Source of the DNA: Udeniomyces pyricola
Taxonomy: Eukaryota > Basidiomycota > Tremellomycetes > Cystofilobasidiales > Mrakiaceae
DNA length: 64,000 nucleotides
Assembly (NCBI GenBank): GCA_039545295.1
Contig: BCIK01000022.1
Span: 62,001-126,000, forward strand
Reading direction: 5' to 3'
The translations under genes and the position numbers were made by a program. The notes below the pieces were generated by a model, which was not told the origin of the DNA, made no database searches, and saw nothing but the letters and a program-made list of their open reading frames with translations. Of the stretch, positions 33,785 through 45,517 are shown one piece after another. Each line of letters opens with the position of its first letter. Position 1 is the stretch's first letter.

Positions 33785-36585
33785 TTATGCAAGACTGCCT
33801 CTCATGTCGCTCATCCGTCTCTTCCGTCCAGCAGCCGTTAAAACCTCGGCGGCCCCGTTTCCACCGATCCCACCCACCTCGACCTCGCCCGCTTTCGAAA
33901 GCAAACTTCCTGAACCTCCGACCCCTACGCTTCCGAGGCTCAATGAACCAAGCCCGGCTCGACTGTCCGCTGTTCTTGCGTCAAGCATCCGAAGCGCTTC
34001 TCGGACCCTCTCCTCATTGACCGTGACTTGAACCCGTCGCTGATGACGCGCATTGGCGGCAGCAACGACGGCTTCCGCGTTGGATGTCGCCATCGTCGTC
34101 GTCGAAGGGCCAGGTGAGCTCGACTTGCTTCGGACGAGCTTAGGCAGCGCAGGTGATTTGAAGAATGGGGAAGATGACGGGACCGACGACGGAGAAAGTG
34201 GTGTATGTGATGGACCTCGAGCGACGACTTCGGCTAAAAGTGCGAGGTCGGCGAAGCGAGTATTCGGATGTGACTAGACAAAAAAAGCAAAGGGAAAAAG
34301 ATGATTAGCGAGACCGACAATGTGTTGCTACTATTTTTCTATGAAATGCCTCCGTCCAGTGGTCAACGGAGAACTAACCTTGAATTGTCTCCAAGCATCC
34401 GACACGGGGACCATTCCATCCCCAATCACGGATCCCGCTCGGCTGCCCTTCTCGCTCGTAGCCTCGCACGTTCCCTCATGACTACCGCACACGCCAGGCA
34501 TTCCACAACAGTCTATCTCCATTTTGCTTTCTGTCTCAGCGGAGGCTACTTTGGCCGCGTTGACAAGATCGTGTTTGGAATCGCATGTCGTGCAGTTCTC
34601 TTCCTGGCAAACTTCGTCCGTCGCGGCGAGGGTCTCGCAAAAGGCTTGTCCAAACGTGTCGTTGGCACACGCTGGGCATGCCGCAGGGTTACCCGTACAC
34701 ATGGGGAGAGAGGTGTTGCCGGGTAAGTCAGATTCGCCCTGAGTACTAGAGGTCGTTGTCGTGGTCGTCGATTTTGTTGAAGTGGCAACAGCGTTCGATG
34801 CGGTTGGAAGAGGTTGAACCGACCAGATCGAGGAGGCAGAATTCGAAGAGCGTACATTCAGATTGCGTTTGGTTCGAAGTGGAAGGGCAGTCGGGTTCGG
34901 TTTCATTGTCACTGTCGGAATATCGACACCAGATGCCGGCTGCGAAGAAGATGTCGAGGTCGGGATGCTCGAGGAGGGAAGGACAGCGATAGAAGCCGAC
35001 GCGGCAGCCATACGGCATACGCAGGGTGAGTCATTGGTAGAACAGAAGCCACAGTCTTTAACAATGGGCGGGACAGTGGAAGCAATTGCATTGTTGGTGA
35101 TGTTAAAAGGAAAGGGGAACGTTGGAACTGTCAAAGGCGCGTTCGTCGGACGTGGAAGCTCATCAGGAACGACAGGCGGGGAGTCTTGCTCTGGAACGCT
35201 ATCATGCTGATGATGTGTCTCGTCGCTCGTTTCTCCGTCTTCGTACTCAGGTGACTCCTTCGGGACTTCTGCGACCGGGGTATCTGCCGTACCCTTCCGC
35301 CTCTTTCTCGGACCTTCACTCGCCCCGCTAGCGCTGCTTGCTGAGCTTGCCACGGAGCGGGCGCGCGTACTTCTGGTCGAGGTGGTCCTTGAATGAGCAA
35401 TAGACTTGCTGTCGGGGAGGGAGGGGGATGAAGACGACGACGTGGCGATAGTATGGTCGGGATGGCCACCGAGCGAGACGACGAGACGACGGAGACGTTC
35501 GTTATCGGCGGTCAGCTGCTCATTCTCAGTTTTAAGCTGACGAGAGATGTTTTGTAGGGCTACTCAGAGGAAGGGGGGGGGGGGNGGGGGGAATAATTTC
35601 GATAGACAAAGAGAGAAGGGCGAAGCAATAGGGAACGAGAATAGCCGGGAACATCAGTAGCAATTCGCTGGTCGGGCCGGACGCTTGACTGTCTGTTTCA
35701 CCCCCTAAAAAGTCATAGGCGAAGCGAGCGTGATGCCATGTGGCCCAGTCGTACTACGTACAAATATTTCTTTGGATTCCTTCCTTTTCATCTGTAAACA
35801 ACAAGAACAAACAAAGAGAAGGCACCAATCGGAGATCACTCTCAGCGATTGGCCGGGACTATGCTGGAGCTACTAGAGCGGGGTGCCCGTTGAGTGTGGG
35901 GATTGGGATGTTAGGTGGACTAGCTTACAATCGCGAATCTTTTGCTCGAGTTCGGCCACGTAGTCCTGTTTTCTCTCTCTGAAGGCTGTATATAATGGTA
36001 GATATGATGATGAACAAAGTGACGCATAGGCGTCAGAGATGAAGCGAGGCAGTTGATAGGATAACGGTGTATAGGAACGACCGCCTCACCTCGCTGGGCT
36101 TCCCGGTTCTTGCTCGGGGCAGTTGTTTTCGTGCTAGCCTTGGGCGCAGGTGCTGTTGATGGGTCGGCCGCTTTTCGACCCGGTCGGGGTCGAGGAGGTA
36201 TGGTCCAGTCTTTGGAAGCCTTCGCAAAGACTGTCGGCAGTCGGAGAGCGTGTGGTGTAGGAGAAGGTAAGCTCGTCAGCGATTGGCCGAGGCGGAACAG
36301 AAGGCGCAGCCCCTCGTACACCTCGAAACATGGACGTTTGAACCGAGTTCGGAGAACTCGAGCAGGTTACAGGAAATCAATAACCCTTTGGGACTGGTCC
36401 GGTACATCTCGCTTGTTGGGGGAGTTGCAAAGTAACCGAGGCTAATGTATGGCTAGCCAAAAGGGTGCGGCCGACCGATGAAAGGATGGGGAGGGTGCTA
36501 CTTCGGCCGGTTCTAGCTAGAAAGGCCGGTGCGTACCTTTGCCCCCAGACGAAGACGTATCACGATTGGGCTCAGTGGATGACAT
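33785..36585 (-). CDS. HAPX: Iron-responsive bZIP regulator HapX
   Basis: Five exons, 36585-36537, 36230-36090, 35985-35929, 35562-34379 and 34273-33785, close in phase and give 639 residues. A Hap4-like CBC-binding motif (KDWTIPPRPRPGRK) near residue 25 is followed at once by a bZIP basic region split by introns (KNREAQRAFRERKQDYVAEL) and a zipper (LALQNISRQLKTENEQL). Cysteine-rich regions follow in order: DCGFCSTNDSPCVCR near residue 250, CTGNPAACPACAND with a downstream FC near 368, CQEENCTTC near 395, and DCCGMPGVCGSHEGTC near 430. AWRQFKSHPNTRFADLALL near residue 475 is a conserved C-terminal block. HapX binds the CCAAT-binding complex. In iron starvation it represses iron-consuming genes, and in iron excess it activates vacuolar iron storage; the Cys clusters sense Fe-S status. 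A putative N base lies in intron 35563-35928. Confidence 0.93.
35585..35585. other. Unresolved base (N) in a G run
   Basis: A single N lies inside a run of G in the HAPX intron 35563-35928. It marks uncertain homopolymer length. Confidence 0.9.
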
Positions 36586-36893
36586 GGCGACCACGATGAT
36601 GATCGGGGCTAAGATGTGTTGACGAGAAGGAGATCAAGGGTCAGGGGACAAAGGGACGATCAGGTGGGACGAGGGCGGACGAAAGGCGGTGGAGTGGAAG
36701 AAGAAGGAAGGGAAAAGGTCGAAAGGGCCGCGCCGGTCTCGCAATCGAATCAGATTGCAGGAAACTTGGCGATTTCAAGATTTCTTTTTTTTTCTTCTTT
36801 TTTTTTTTCTTCCTATTCTTTTCTTCTTCTTCTTTTTTTTTTCTCTCCCTTTCTTGCTTTCTACCTCCTATTGAACGCCAATCTTCATTCAAT
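36586..36893. other. Spacer between CobW-type gene and HAPX
   Basis: These 308 bases hold the HAPX upstream region and the 3' flank of the CobW-type gene, which lies upstream on the same strand. There is a pyrimidine-rich T/C tract at about 36782-36850 and no gene. Confidence 0.6.
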
Positions 36894-39462
36894 CTACTTC
36901 TGTTCCCGTTTGATTCGTTTAGACTTTTCACTGGCAGGGTGGCTGTGCGATCCGTGAGTGATGACCTCGGCTTCCTCCTCCTCGGGGTCGATCCAGTCCT
37001 CGAATCCGTCGGTGAAGAGTCTATAAATTGTTTGAAAATAAGTTGCGGTATCAACATCTGCTACTGTGATGTCTGACAGCAAGAAAAGGATGATGAGACG
37101 AGAAAAAAACAGAGGATGAAGCTTACTGGTTGAGACGTTCGACTTTCTTGCGAAGAGAACGCGAGCTGCTCATAACCTGCGGCGATGAAAAGAGTACGAC
37201 AGAGTAATTAGAGACACATCCTAGTTCTCACTGCAACAGCGATACTGCATAGAAATCGAGCTCACCCGCTCCCAGAGGGCAAATTCCTTGCCGTCGAGTA
37301 GGCAGTCGTCGAGGGCTTTGGTGATGGCATTTTTGTCAAGGTTTTCGCCGATAAAGACAAGCTCCTGTCGACGGTCACCCCAACGACCATCAAAGTCGGC
37401 TTTAATGGCAGCGATCACTTTCGGGTCATCACCCATCGGCCAGCTTGACTCGTCCTCTTCGCACATCCACAGCGACCCGCCGGTCAGAGAAAACATGACA
37501 CCTGCCTGCGACCACTCGCCGTGGAGACGGGGACGAGTTGCAAGCCAGCAGAATCCTTTGGACCGGAGAAGAGTCTGAATGATGGAGAGAAGACGAGGAC
37601 GGCGAGAGAGAAAGAAACAAGAATTGGTCAGCTAGGTCAGAGCAGCGACGTTCTGGGTCTGTGGAAGTTTAGATACCTTGAACACGGGAGACTCTCGCTT
37701 GGATGCGAGCCTGCCTGGTAGATCGAGTTGAGGTTCCGACTCGGGTTCAGGTGTGGTGGCAAAAGAGGAACTGGAACCCATGGATTCGTTGTCCGAGCCA
37801 TCATCTTCCTCGTCTTCATCGAACCTTCGAAGTGAGAAGGATAACCTATGTCAGCATGGGTCGTAGCTGAAGGAGCTTGATCCGGACAAAGGAGATCAGT
37901 GGAGGATTCTCACTCGTTTTGGATGACCACAAATGGTTTGGAGATGAGATGCCAGAGCCGCTCAGGATGGAACGGCTTCCTGGCCCGATAGACGAAGCTG
38001 GAGATGCCGTACTCGATGGTTTCAGGCTTGGGCACCATCTGAGACGAATACAAGGATACAGGAAACACAAGTGAGCAAGGCTAAAATTGAGGTTGGGATT
38101 TGAAGCCAATCAAAGCCATGTCAATGAATAGTTACGGACCTTAGTCTTGCCAGTGACGGGATCGGTGATAGCAATCTGATTGGTTTCTTTGAGCGATTGG
38201 AGCCATCCTGCACCGGTTGCAGCTTTCTCGAAGTCAAACTGTTCAAAAAGAAGGAAGGATATGAATGTCAGCAACTCATATCTTACATCTCGACGAACGC
38301 TTCGGCCAAGGTGCTTACCGAGTGTGTGTCTACAAACATAATGAAAGGAAAGAAAATCAGTTAGTCTCATTGCTTGTCTACACATTTGTATCATGATATA
38401 TATACACACTCAGGATCTCTTGAAGGGGGACATTAGATCGCACGGTCTCGATGACCTTAGCACTTGGGTTGAGATGATCGATGACTCGGTGAACACGGGT
38501 GAGCGTTGCTTGGTCGACGAGGTCCTTCTTGTTGAGCAAAATGACGTCGGCAAACTCGATTTGATCAACAAGTAGATCAGTAATGTTCCTAAAGATGATT
38601 TATGAGATGAAAGTGATCAGCCTTGGACTGAAATATCCAGATGCTTGCTAACGAGATCACGGACCTTTCGTCTTCTGGTGTAACCTCACTGCCATGTCGA
38701 TCGCTGAGGAAGTCGACCGTATCAAAGTCAGAGAGGAAAGAGGTCGCATCCACGACCGTGACACACGTATCCAGTCGGGAGACCTTGGCAAGTCCACCAG
38801 CCGCCAAAAGATCGGCTAATTTTTTTCGGGTTTCAGGCGAGGTCGTTTCTGGCAGTGAAGATTCAAACTCGGCAGCGTCGAAATTGTCCTCCGCAAACTC
38901 GGCCGTCCACGTCTCCGAGACTTGCATTGGTTCTGAGATCCCACTCGATTCGATGATGAGGTAGCTGGAACAAAAGGTTGATATCAGTCTGACAGACAAA
39001 AGATGGAGAAGAAAGAGAAGATTATTTGTAATGTGGCCCAAATGGAATAGTCATATCTACTTACTCAAATTCTTTCCTTGCAGCCAGATCAGCAACTTCC
39101 TCGAGAAGGTCGCCCCTGAGACTGATCGCCGTCAAAAGGGAAATATCACGACAGAAGACTCAATTAGCAAGAGCTTTGTGGTGCTATATAGCGAGACGAA
39201 CAGTGATGTTTTGGATCACCCACGTGCAGCAGATACAGCCATTTTGCAGTTGGACGATGCTCTCTTGTTGTTGTGAGACTTTGTGCTGCTTGATGAGAGA
39301 AGCATCGATGTTGAGAGCTCCGATATCATTGACGATGACGGCACATTTGTAGCCATGGTCGGCCTTGAGGATGTGCTCCAAAAGAGTCGTCTTGCCTGCG
39401 CCCAAGAAACCGGAGAGTAGGGTGACGGGTAGGCGAGTGTCGTTCTTGAGGGCAGCGGACAT
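36894..39462 (-). CDS. CobW/COG0523 GTPase (metallochaperone family)
   Basis: Eleven exons, 39462-39224, 39121-39065, 38964-38665, 38588-38410, 38329-38319, 38238-38140, 38038-37914, 37824-37677, 37574-37266, 37176-37127 and 37020-36894, close in phase and give 547 residues. Motifs: P-loop [15 protein letters not shown], the metal-binding [25 protein letters not shown], switch region, and NKKDLVD for guanine. The C-terminal CobW_C domain starts near [11 protein letters not shown] and continues [22 protein letters not shown], ending in a short His motif (HGSHSH). The family includes zinc chaperones such as ZNG1 and other GTP-driven metal inserters; the metal here is unknown. An acidic Asp/Glu/Ser linker (near [13 protein letters not shown]) is inserted before the second half. 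Exon five is only 11 bases and restores the ILNTHSFDFEKA junction. It sits in tandem upstream of HAPX with a 308-base gap. Confidence 0.93.
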
Positions 39463-40631
39463 GGTGATTAGGCGAATGAGAAGATGAGAAAAGAAATGGT
39501 AAGGGAGTGTGGGTACGTGGGAGATAAGGAGTCAGGGACGATGAAGAACGAGAAGAAGAAAGGGAAGGGAAAGGCAGAGGGAAAGTCAGTCAAGCAGCTG
39601 CCTGACTGTAGCCAATCAGTCCTCTTTCATTGGTTCTTGCAGCGCAAGACGGAAGAAGGGCCGATGTCAACCGGCAAGCAATCAGCCTGACTGGAGACAA
39701 TCCGTCCTCATTCAATCTCCTCTGAAGCAACATGGAAGTAAACGGAAAGATTGCGTGACGTGTGACCATGACTGGAGAGGTCGACCCGCGGCGCTGTGGG
39801 GACATGCCCAGTCAGGCGGACGCATCATGCCTGAGCGCTGCACCGTTAATGGTTGTATGCTGGTGGCTACACAAATAGCCTAAGTGTGCGCGGCGTGCAA
39901 GCTTTTGAGAGCAAGGAGGGACCCATGGAATGTTGGGTGAAGATCTGTGACTTGGCCTCGATATGCATGACGCTAGATCTGCGCGACAAATTAGTGCCGA
40001 CGAAGGACCTTGATTGGGATCTCGTTAACGATAAGACACCCTGATAATCATCGCGTCAGTACTATGATCCAAACCTACCGAGAAGACACAGGGGTTCAAG
40101 TTATCAGCTACAAGTACTTTTGTTGAGATTGTCGTATAACTTTGTGGATGGGCGCGGTGGGTGTCAGTAGATGAGAGGTATATATACATAATTCGACGTC
40201 GGTGACGTGCGTAACGCGCTCGCACGTCTCGCACGGCCATTGGCTGTGACATGATTGCCGGCTGTTCGGGCAGCTGTACGTCATGCGTGCTGTTACCTGC
40301 AAGCCTGGATACCGGATATCGTATCGGTCTGGGGTTACTAATATATGAGCTACTCGCGATGGATGTTGTCGACACGATCTCTCACAAAGTGCGTTATGAT
40401 GATTCTCATGACACTTACTTCAGCTCCGTTCGTTTGCGCGTCTCTGCTCGCCAAAGCCTGATGATCAACCGAGCAGACAGCAGAGCACCACGTTTCGGTC
40501 GTCCGCCACGGTCCGCCTGCATAGACCCATTATATCGTGTACATCTCCCGCGACCTAGGCCTTCCTTTCACCTCGCATGCTCAAATGCTCCTTTTGATTC
40601 GCCCCTGGAATCCTTCCTATGCGCGCTTCGC
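39463..40631. other. Intergenic region between CobW-type gene start and GCP3 stop
   Basis: No gene is supported in this 1.17 kb. It contains the CobW-type promoter and the GCP3 3' flank. Short frames at 40251-40769 and 40025-40375 have no motifs. Confidence 0.6.
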
Positions 40632-43600
40632 TCAAGCCGCAACCGATGTCGCCGTCGATTTCGGCCGCTCACCCCTCTCCTTTGGCTCGCGAGTTCGTTT
40701 GACTGGGCGCAGGTTGTAGAACGCGTTATAGCTACATCGGATTGCGAGCAGCTTGATCTCACTGTGTAGAAAAGGATGGCGAGAGCAAGTTAAGAAGTCA
40801 GAAAGGAAGAGAAACATAGCGTGGTTTAACGTAACCGCTCCAAGATACTGGGTTAAAACCGACGTACGGATCTGGGTCTGGGGTGCCAAACGGTGGAAGC
40901 GGTCAACATATCAAGGTCAGCAACCATGATGTTTCATCAGCATCCGGAATGATTTCACCCTTGAGCACTGTCAGGCGATGAAGGATTATATAGGCAAACG
41001 TACGCCCAGCAGCAGTTCCAGCGATAGCGTTTACGAGCTCTTGAAATTGGCCTGAGAGTTCCCGAATTTGGCTTCGGATGCGGGGAAGCTCGGTTGTACT
41101 TCGTCTGGAGGCAGCAACGATGGTTGGTTGCGTGAAGACTCCCTAGATACGATGAGGTAGACAAGACACAACAAAGAGACAGGATGCATAAACACTGTTC
41201 AGCTCCCCTGCGGACTCATATGTGGCTGTGACAAAACAGATAGGGAAGGCGTCTTTGCACGCACTCTTTCGCGATCCCGTTCTGAATCGAGACGAACTTC
41301 ATCCTCGAGTGCATATCGATGCAGCGTCTCCTGAGTTATATAAGAAGGATATATGTAGGGTATCTCGTCTGCACCATCAGTCTCCGATACATGACAGAAA
41401 GGTCAAGGTGTAGAAAAGACTCACGGTCGCCGTCTGGAAGTCTAAAATAATCTGGAACGTCTGCTGAACCTGTCTCAGCAACGAGTCCTGCAGGGATGGG
41501 TGGACAGTGACAAAGTAAGAGGCGGCCAGGACAAAATCAGTCGCGCGTTCATCGTACACAGCCCATGGGAGGAATGAATGGCGGCTTTGAAAGAACTCAC
41601 TTCGGAACGACTCCTAGGATTGAGAAGCAGGATTCTCGAAACGAGTCGACCGACATATTCATTATGAGCCGCCATGAGACCATCCAAACCATGCTCATTT
41701 TTGGCGACAAGTTCTTCGAATGCCTGCCAAGCGCACTCAATCACCTCGAGCTGGTAGAACGCTTGGAGTTGTCGAATGAAGTGAACCATCTCGGCATGGA
41801 CAATACGGCAGTGGTGCCATTCCTCGGCAGCACCTAGACGAACACAAAAAGGCAAGCGATGAGCGAGACTGAGACATCCACATCATGCCAAGAAGGATAC
41901 TTTCAAGCAGACGAGCTCACTATTTGACTTGTCCCGCCGACCTGTTCCGGCTGTCAGTCGCATCCATGACCCACTAAGGGCGCTCTCGACTCGCTTGAGC
42001 TTCCAGAGATGAACGAACATTTTGTGATAGCTTTCCATGGCTTTTGGGTCGAGGACCGTATCGATGGGGGCATCGACCTTGTATTCCAGCAAGAAGCAGT
42101 CCCATCCGATTTCGCCATGCGAGTAGGGTAGCATCCGGGCGTCTAGCCGGCGGCGAACGTCGGGCGAGTCGTGCTGAGCGTTGGAACCCCGGACAGCAGT
42201 TTCGAGAGTGGCGGTCAGTGTGTGTCGGTAGAGTTGGTTGGCAGGCTTGGCAAGGTCCGGACTATAATATAAAGGACGATGGTTCAGTTCAGATTGAGCG
42301 ACGATTTCGTGATCCGAATGGTCACCAAGAAATAACCAGCGATCGAGGGTCGACTCACGCCAATGATCCCATCAACGCGTCCACAAAATCGCCATGGCCG
42401 AGAAGGAGATACTGCTTGAGAGCCCGGAGGTGGTCCATGAGCATGAACTTGTCAAAGAAAACCTCGAGCAAACGCTCAGAGGCAATCTCGTACGCAGTGT
42501 CGATAGAACGCTCCAGACCGGCGATGTCGCTGTACTTAAGAACTAGATACGCGACGGGGTCGGCAAACGAATGCACTGCGAGTGTCAACTCCACGCCACC
42601 AATCACGAATTCAGCCTCGGAACAGAGGAGTCACAAGCGTACCTTTGCCAGCGTTCTCGAGCTTGGCTCTTGTCGCAATCCAGTCAGAGTCATGGCAGCT
42701 GTAGCGGATGAAGTTAAGACTCTTGCCGGTCGAAAAGATCTTGCAGATTGTTTGGGGCAATCAGAAGGTAGGTCAGTAAACATCAACACAGATGCGAAGG
42801 AATCTGACCATCAGGTCAGGGTGACTGACTTTGCGTCCAAACTCCTCGTTGACAAAGCTTGGCAACATCTCCTCATTGAAGAGGTACTTCTTCTCCCACA
42901 GGAGGTGACTCTCTACACCAAGCCCTCCCTCCCGTCCCCCACCTCCTCCGATACCATCCTCGAAGCCTGCGTCCTCGGCACCAAGGAACGGTCGTAGCCG
43001 GATGAATTGTGTGTCGGCGAGATCAGGGTTGAGGCGGACGAAGAACTCTGAATAAGGGTCGTGTAACTCTCCGTGGAAAATCCAGCGTTGTAAAGAGTCA
43101 AAGAAGGGTTTTGAGACCTGTACGGGGATGTCATACCAAAATGATATTCGTCAGTCAACCGTCTCCAGTTGAACGTAAGAGGAGGCCTGGTTATTGAAAG
43201 GTAAACGCTTACCTCCTCCAAGACTTCGTCCGTGAAACCCCGAGCAAACGGATCGCCGTTCTCCGTGTACGCATGGATCAATGAAACAAGCGCTCCGCCC
43301 CTAGCGACTGTCGAGCAGGCGACACGGAATGGAATTGGAGCAGTGAGTAGAGCGCTTCTTGTCGAGCAGTACAAACGACAACGTAACTGACCTCGACAGT
43401 CGTCCACCATAAGACTCATTAACCGCATCTTCAGTCTCGCATCCTTAGTCCAGACCCTCAGTCGCATCAAAGTCAGGCCTGATCCTTCTGAGCTAGGTGC
43501 TGAGGGACCGGGCGATCCATCGAGCGAGGCCATCTGCGTCTCGAGAATCGAGACCAAGTGGTAGTACGAGGTGAGTTGGGTCTGAATAAAGTGACACAGA

Positions 43601-45162
43601 CTCTGGTACACCGAGATTCCAAATCAGCAAGGTCAGCATCAAATCAAACACTGGACCAATAATTGGACCGAGATTGAATCAGGCAACACACCTGTTCAAC
43701 CAGTCCGGTCTCTCTTGGCACGTCCCGCTCAGAAGAAGGCCTCTTGCCGTCCTGCGACTCCTTGACAAATCCTTCAACGTTGCGACAAAGCCAACCGATC
43801 TCGGCCACGTCTGCCATAAGGGCTCGAGTGGGCAAGGAAATCGAGCCAGCCTGCAAGATTCGATGGATGATTGAAAGTATCACGGTGAGCGACAGCTGGG
43901 ATCGATACCCGCCTTATTGCGTGCCGCGCGATACTGGAAATTGTCAAGATGTGTGATTTAGACGAACCTCATCGTCCTCCACAAACTTGAGTTGAAGTGG
44001 GTCAGTTGGTAGCTCGCCATCCGGTGGCTGTAGGTAAGGGTTGTGCTCGATGTCTGGTTCATGGAATGTGACGAAGCGGCCATTGATACCCTGCAAGAGG
44101 TAGAGGGCATCTCGAAGGAGGAGGGCATCCGATATCATGGGTGTACCTGTAGCGACTCCAAATTAGAGGCGTAAGCAGTCTTTACTTCTGACTGAGAGCA
44201 TATCTATCCTATGGCAAGGCGATTCAAGGAGAAAGAGAGAGTCGATAGTTACCCTGGTTGATCATCCAGTTGCGCAGGAGGTCGGCCTTGCTTCGGCCCT
44301 TGCCCTTGGCCGCAGCGCTGAGAGTTCCGTCCTCGTTCTTCGGGTTACCTCCGGATATCTCTGTACCGACTGGCGAAGAAGTTTCTCGGGTTGACGACCT
44401 CGTAGTAAATCCTGCCACACTTCCTCTCAAGCTTGGCCGGTCACCCGCATAGCGAGGTTCGCTGAGGGGTGGTACGCGCCTAAGCTTGGGTTCTCGAGAG
44501 CCAGGGTCCGATATAGGATTAATGAAAGTAGGAGGAGCCGAGTGGGTTGATGGTTTGAGGGAGGATAGAGCAAGTAAGAAGTGAAGGTGCGAGTTGGGCG
44601 CAGCGAGAACGTTCTGGACAGGAGTACGACGCGGCGAAATGCCAACGAGGACGCGTCAGAGGGTACTTTGTGTGTGCAAAGGCAGACTGGCGGTTGACAC
44701 AAGCGTTTCTCACTGAAGATTGAAGCCGCCTCCACAAGTTGGCAAATCTAACCGCTTTGTCGGTTCCTTGAGACGATGAGGACGCGAGCAATCGCTTCTT
44801 GGTCTCGTCGGGTAGCGTCCGAAGAGAAGAGGGACCTGGATCGTTAAGGCGGCTAGAGTCGGGCGGGAAGACGCAGGGGGCGTATCCGCGTGAGCCTGGG
44901 TTCACAGTGAAACGATAGGCTATGAATGCAATGACCGTGTGCCTCAAGTCATCGTCTTCTAATGGAGACGATGGAAAGGACAAGGCTGAACGCACGAGGT
45001 CAGCATCTCAGTTGCATACTCGACGAGCTCGTCCAGTCGATCCTCGCGCTGGAGCCGTTCGGCGGAATGGGAATGATCTGGATGGATGGCGTCTGCCTGA
45101 TGAACTATCTTGGCGACAAGTTCGGCGAGGGCCTGACTGGGATGACAGGAGGGGGTTGGCAT
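40632..45162 (-). CDS. Gamma-tubulin complex component 3 (Spc98/Alp6)
   Basis: Exons after the first are 44955/44958-44714, 44613-44253, 44146-43968, 43850-43692, 43602-43392, 43307-43213, 43117-42830, 42739-42643, 42575-42359, 42261-41921, 41833-41601, 41487-41425, 41142-41004, 40877-40868 and 40761-40632. All of these close in phase. The first exon runs 45162 to about 44994. Motifs are GCP3-like: the GRIP1 core LLRDALYLLQGINGRFVTF, IGWLCRNVEGFVKES, TGLVEQSLCHFIQTQLTSYY, SYFEWI-type HFKPFFDSLQRWIFHGEL, HLLWEKKYLFNEEMLPSFV, GKSLNFIRY, and the C-terminal IKLLAIRCSYNAFYNLR. GCP3 pairs with GCP2 and gamma-tubulin in the ring that nucleates microtubules at the spindle pole. The junction between exon 1 (...YATEMLTS) and exon 2 (DDDLRHTVIAFIAY) cannot be closed with a GT donor; either a GC donor at 44993 or a 1-base error would fix it. 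Exon 40877-40868 is 10 bases. Confidence 0.88.
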
Positions 45163-45517
45163 GAAGGGAAGGCGTGGTAGTTGATCTAGACGGACGACGA
45201 TGGCTATTTGCCGGATCTGGATATCTGGATAGCTGCAAGCTGGATCTTGGATGTCATGATCGAGCAGGAAGGTTGACGCGTAAGTTGCGTGACAAGCGTG
45301 ACAAGCAACACAGCCCAATCGTTACGCGTCACACCTGTAAAGTGAGCCGTCCTCGATTGGCCGCGATTCCGACTGACTTGTTGATCAGATACGCCCACAA
45401 CTTGCCTTTCCAACCCACATCCCATAGATACACCCACATCCTCGTCTGGCTGTCTTCCTACCCGCATCGTATCCCTCCTCCTTGGCCATCTAAACTCCTC
45501 CTCGTTCCATCTCACCC
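45163..45517. promoter_or_regulatory. Shared upstream region between GCP3 and CCC2 with two CCAAT boxes
   Basis: These 355 bases separate divergent starts. CCAAT lies at 45315-45319 on the plus strand, about 200 bases upstream of CCC2. ATTGG (CCAAT on the minus strand) lies at 45356-45360. CGTGACAAGCGTGACAAGC near 45289-45310 is a short direct repeat. Confidence 0.5.

Noticed and set aside
36616..36957. A 113-codon plus-strand frame near HAPX
   Set aside because: It is rich in Phe and Ser runs from a T/C tract and has no family features.
39463..40631. A possible small gene in the CobW-GCP3 gap
   Set aside because: Frames are short with no splice-consistent partners; nothing protein-like was found.
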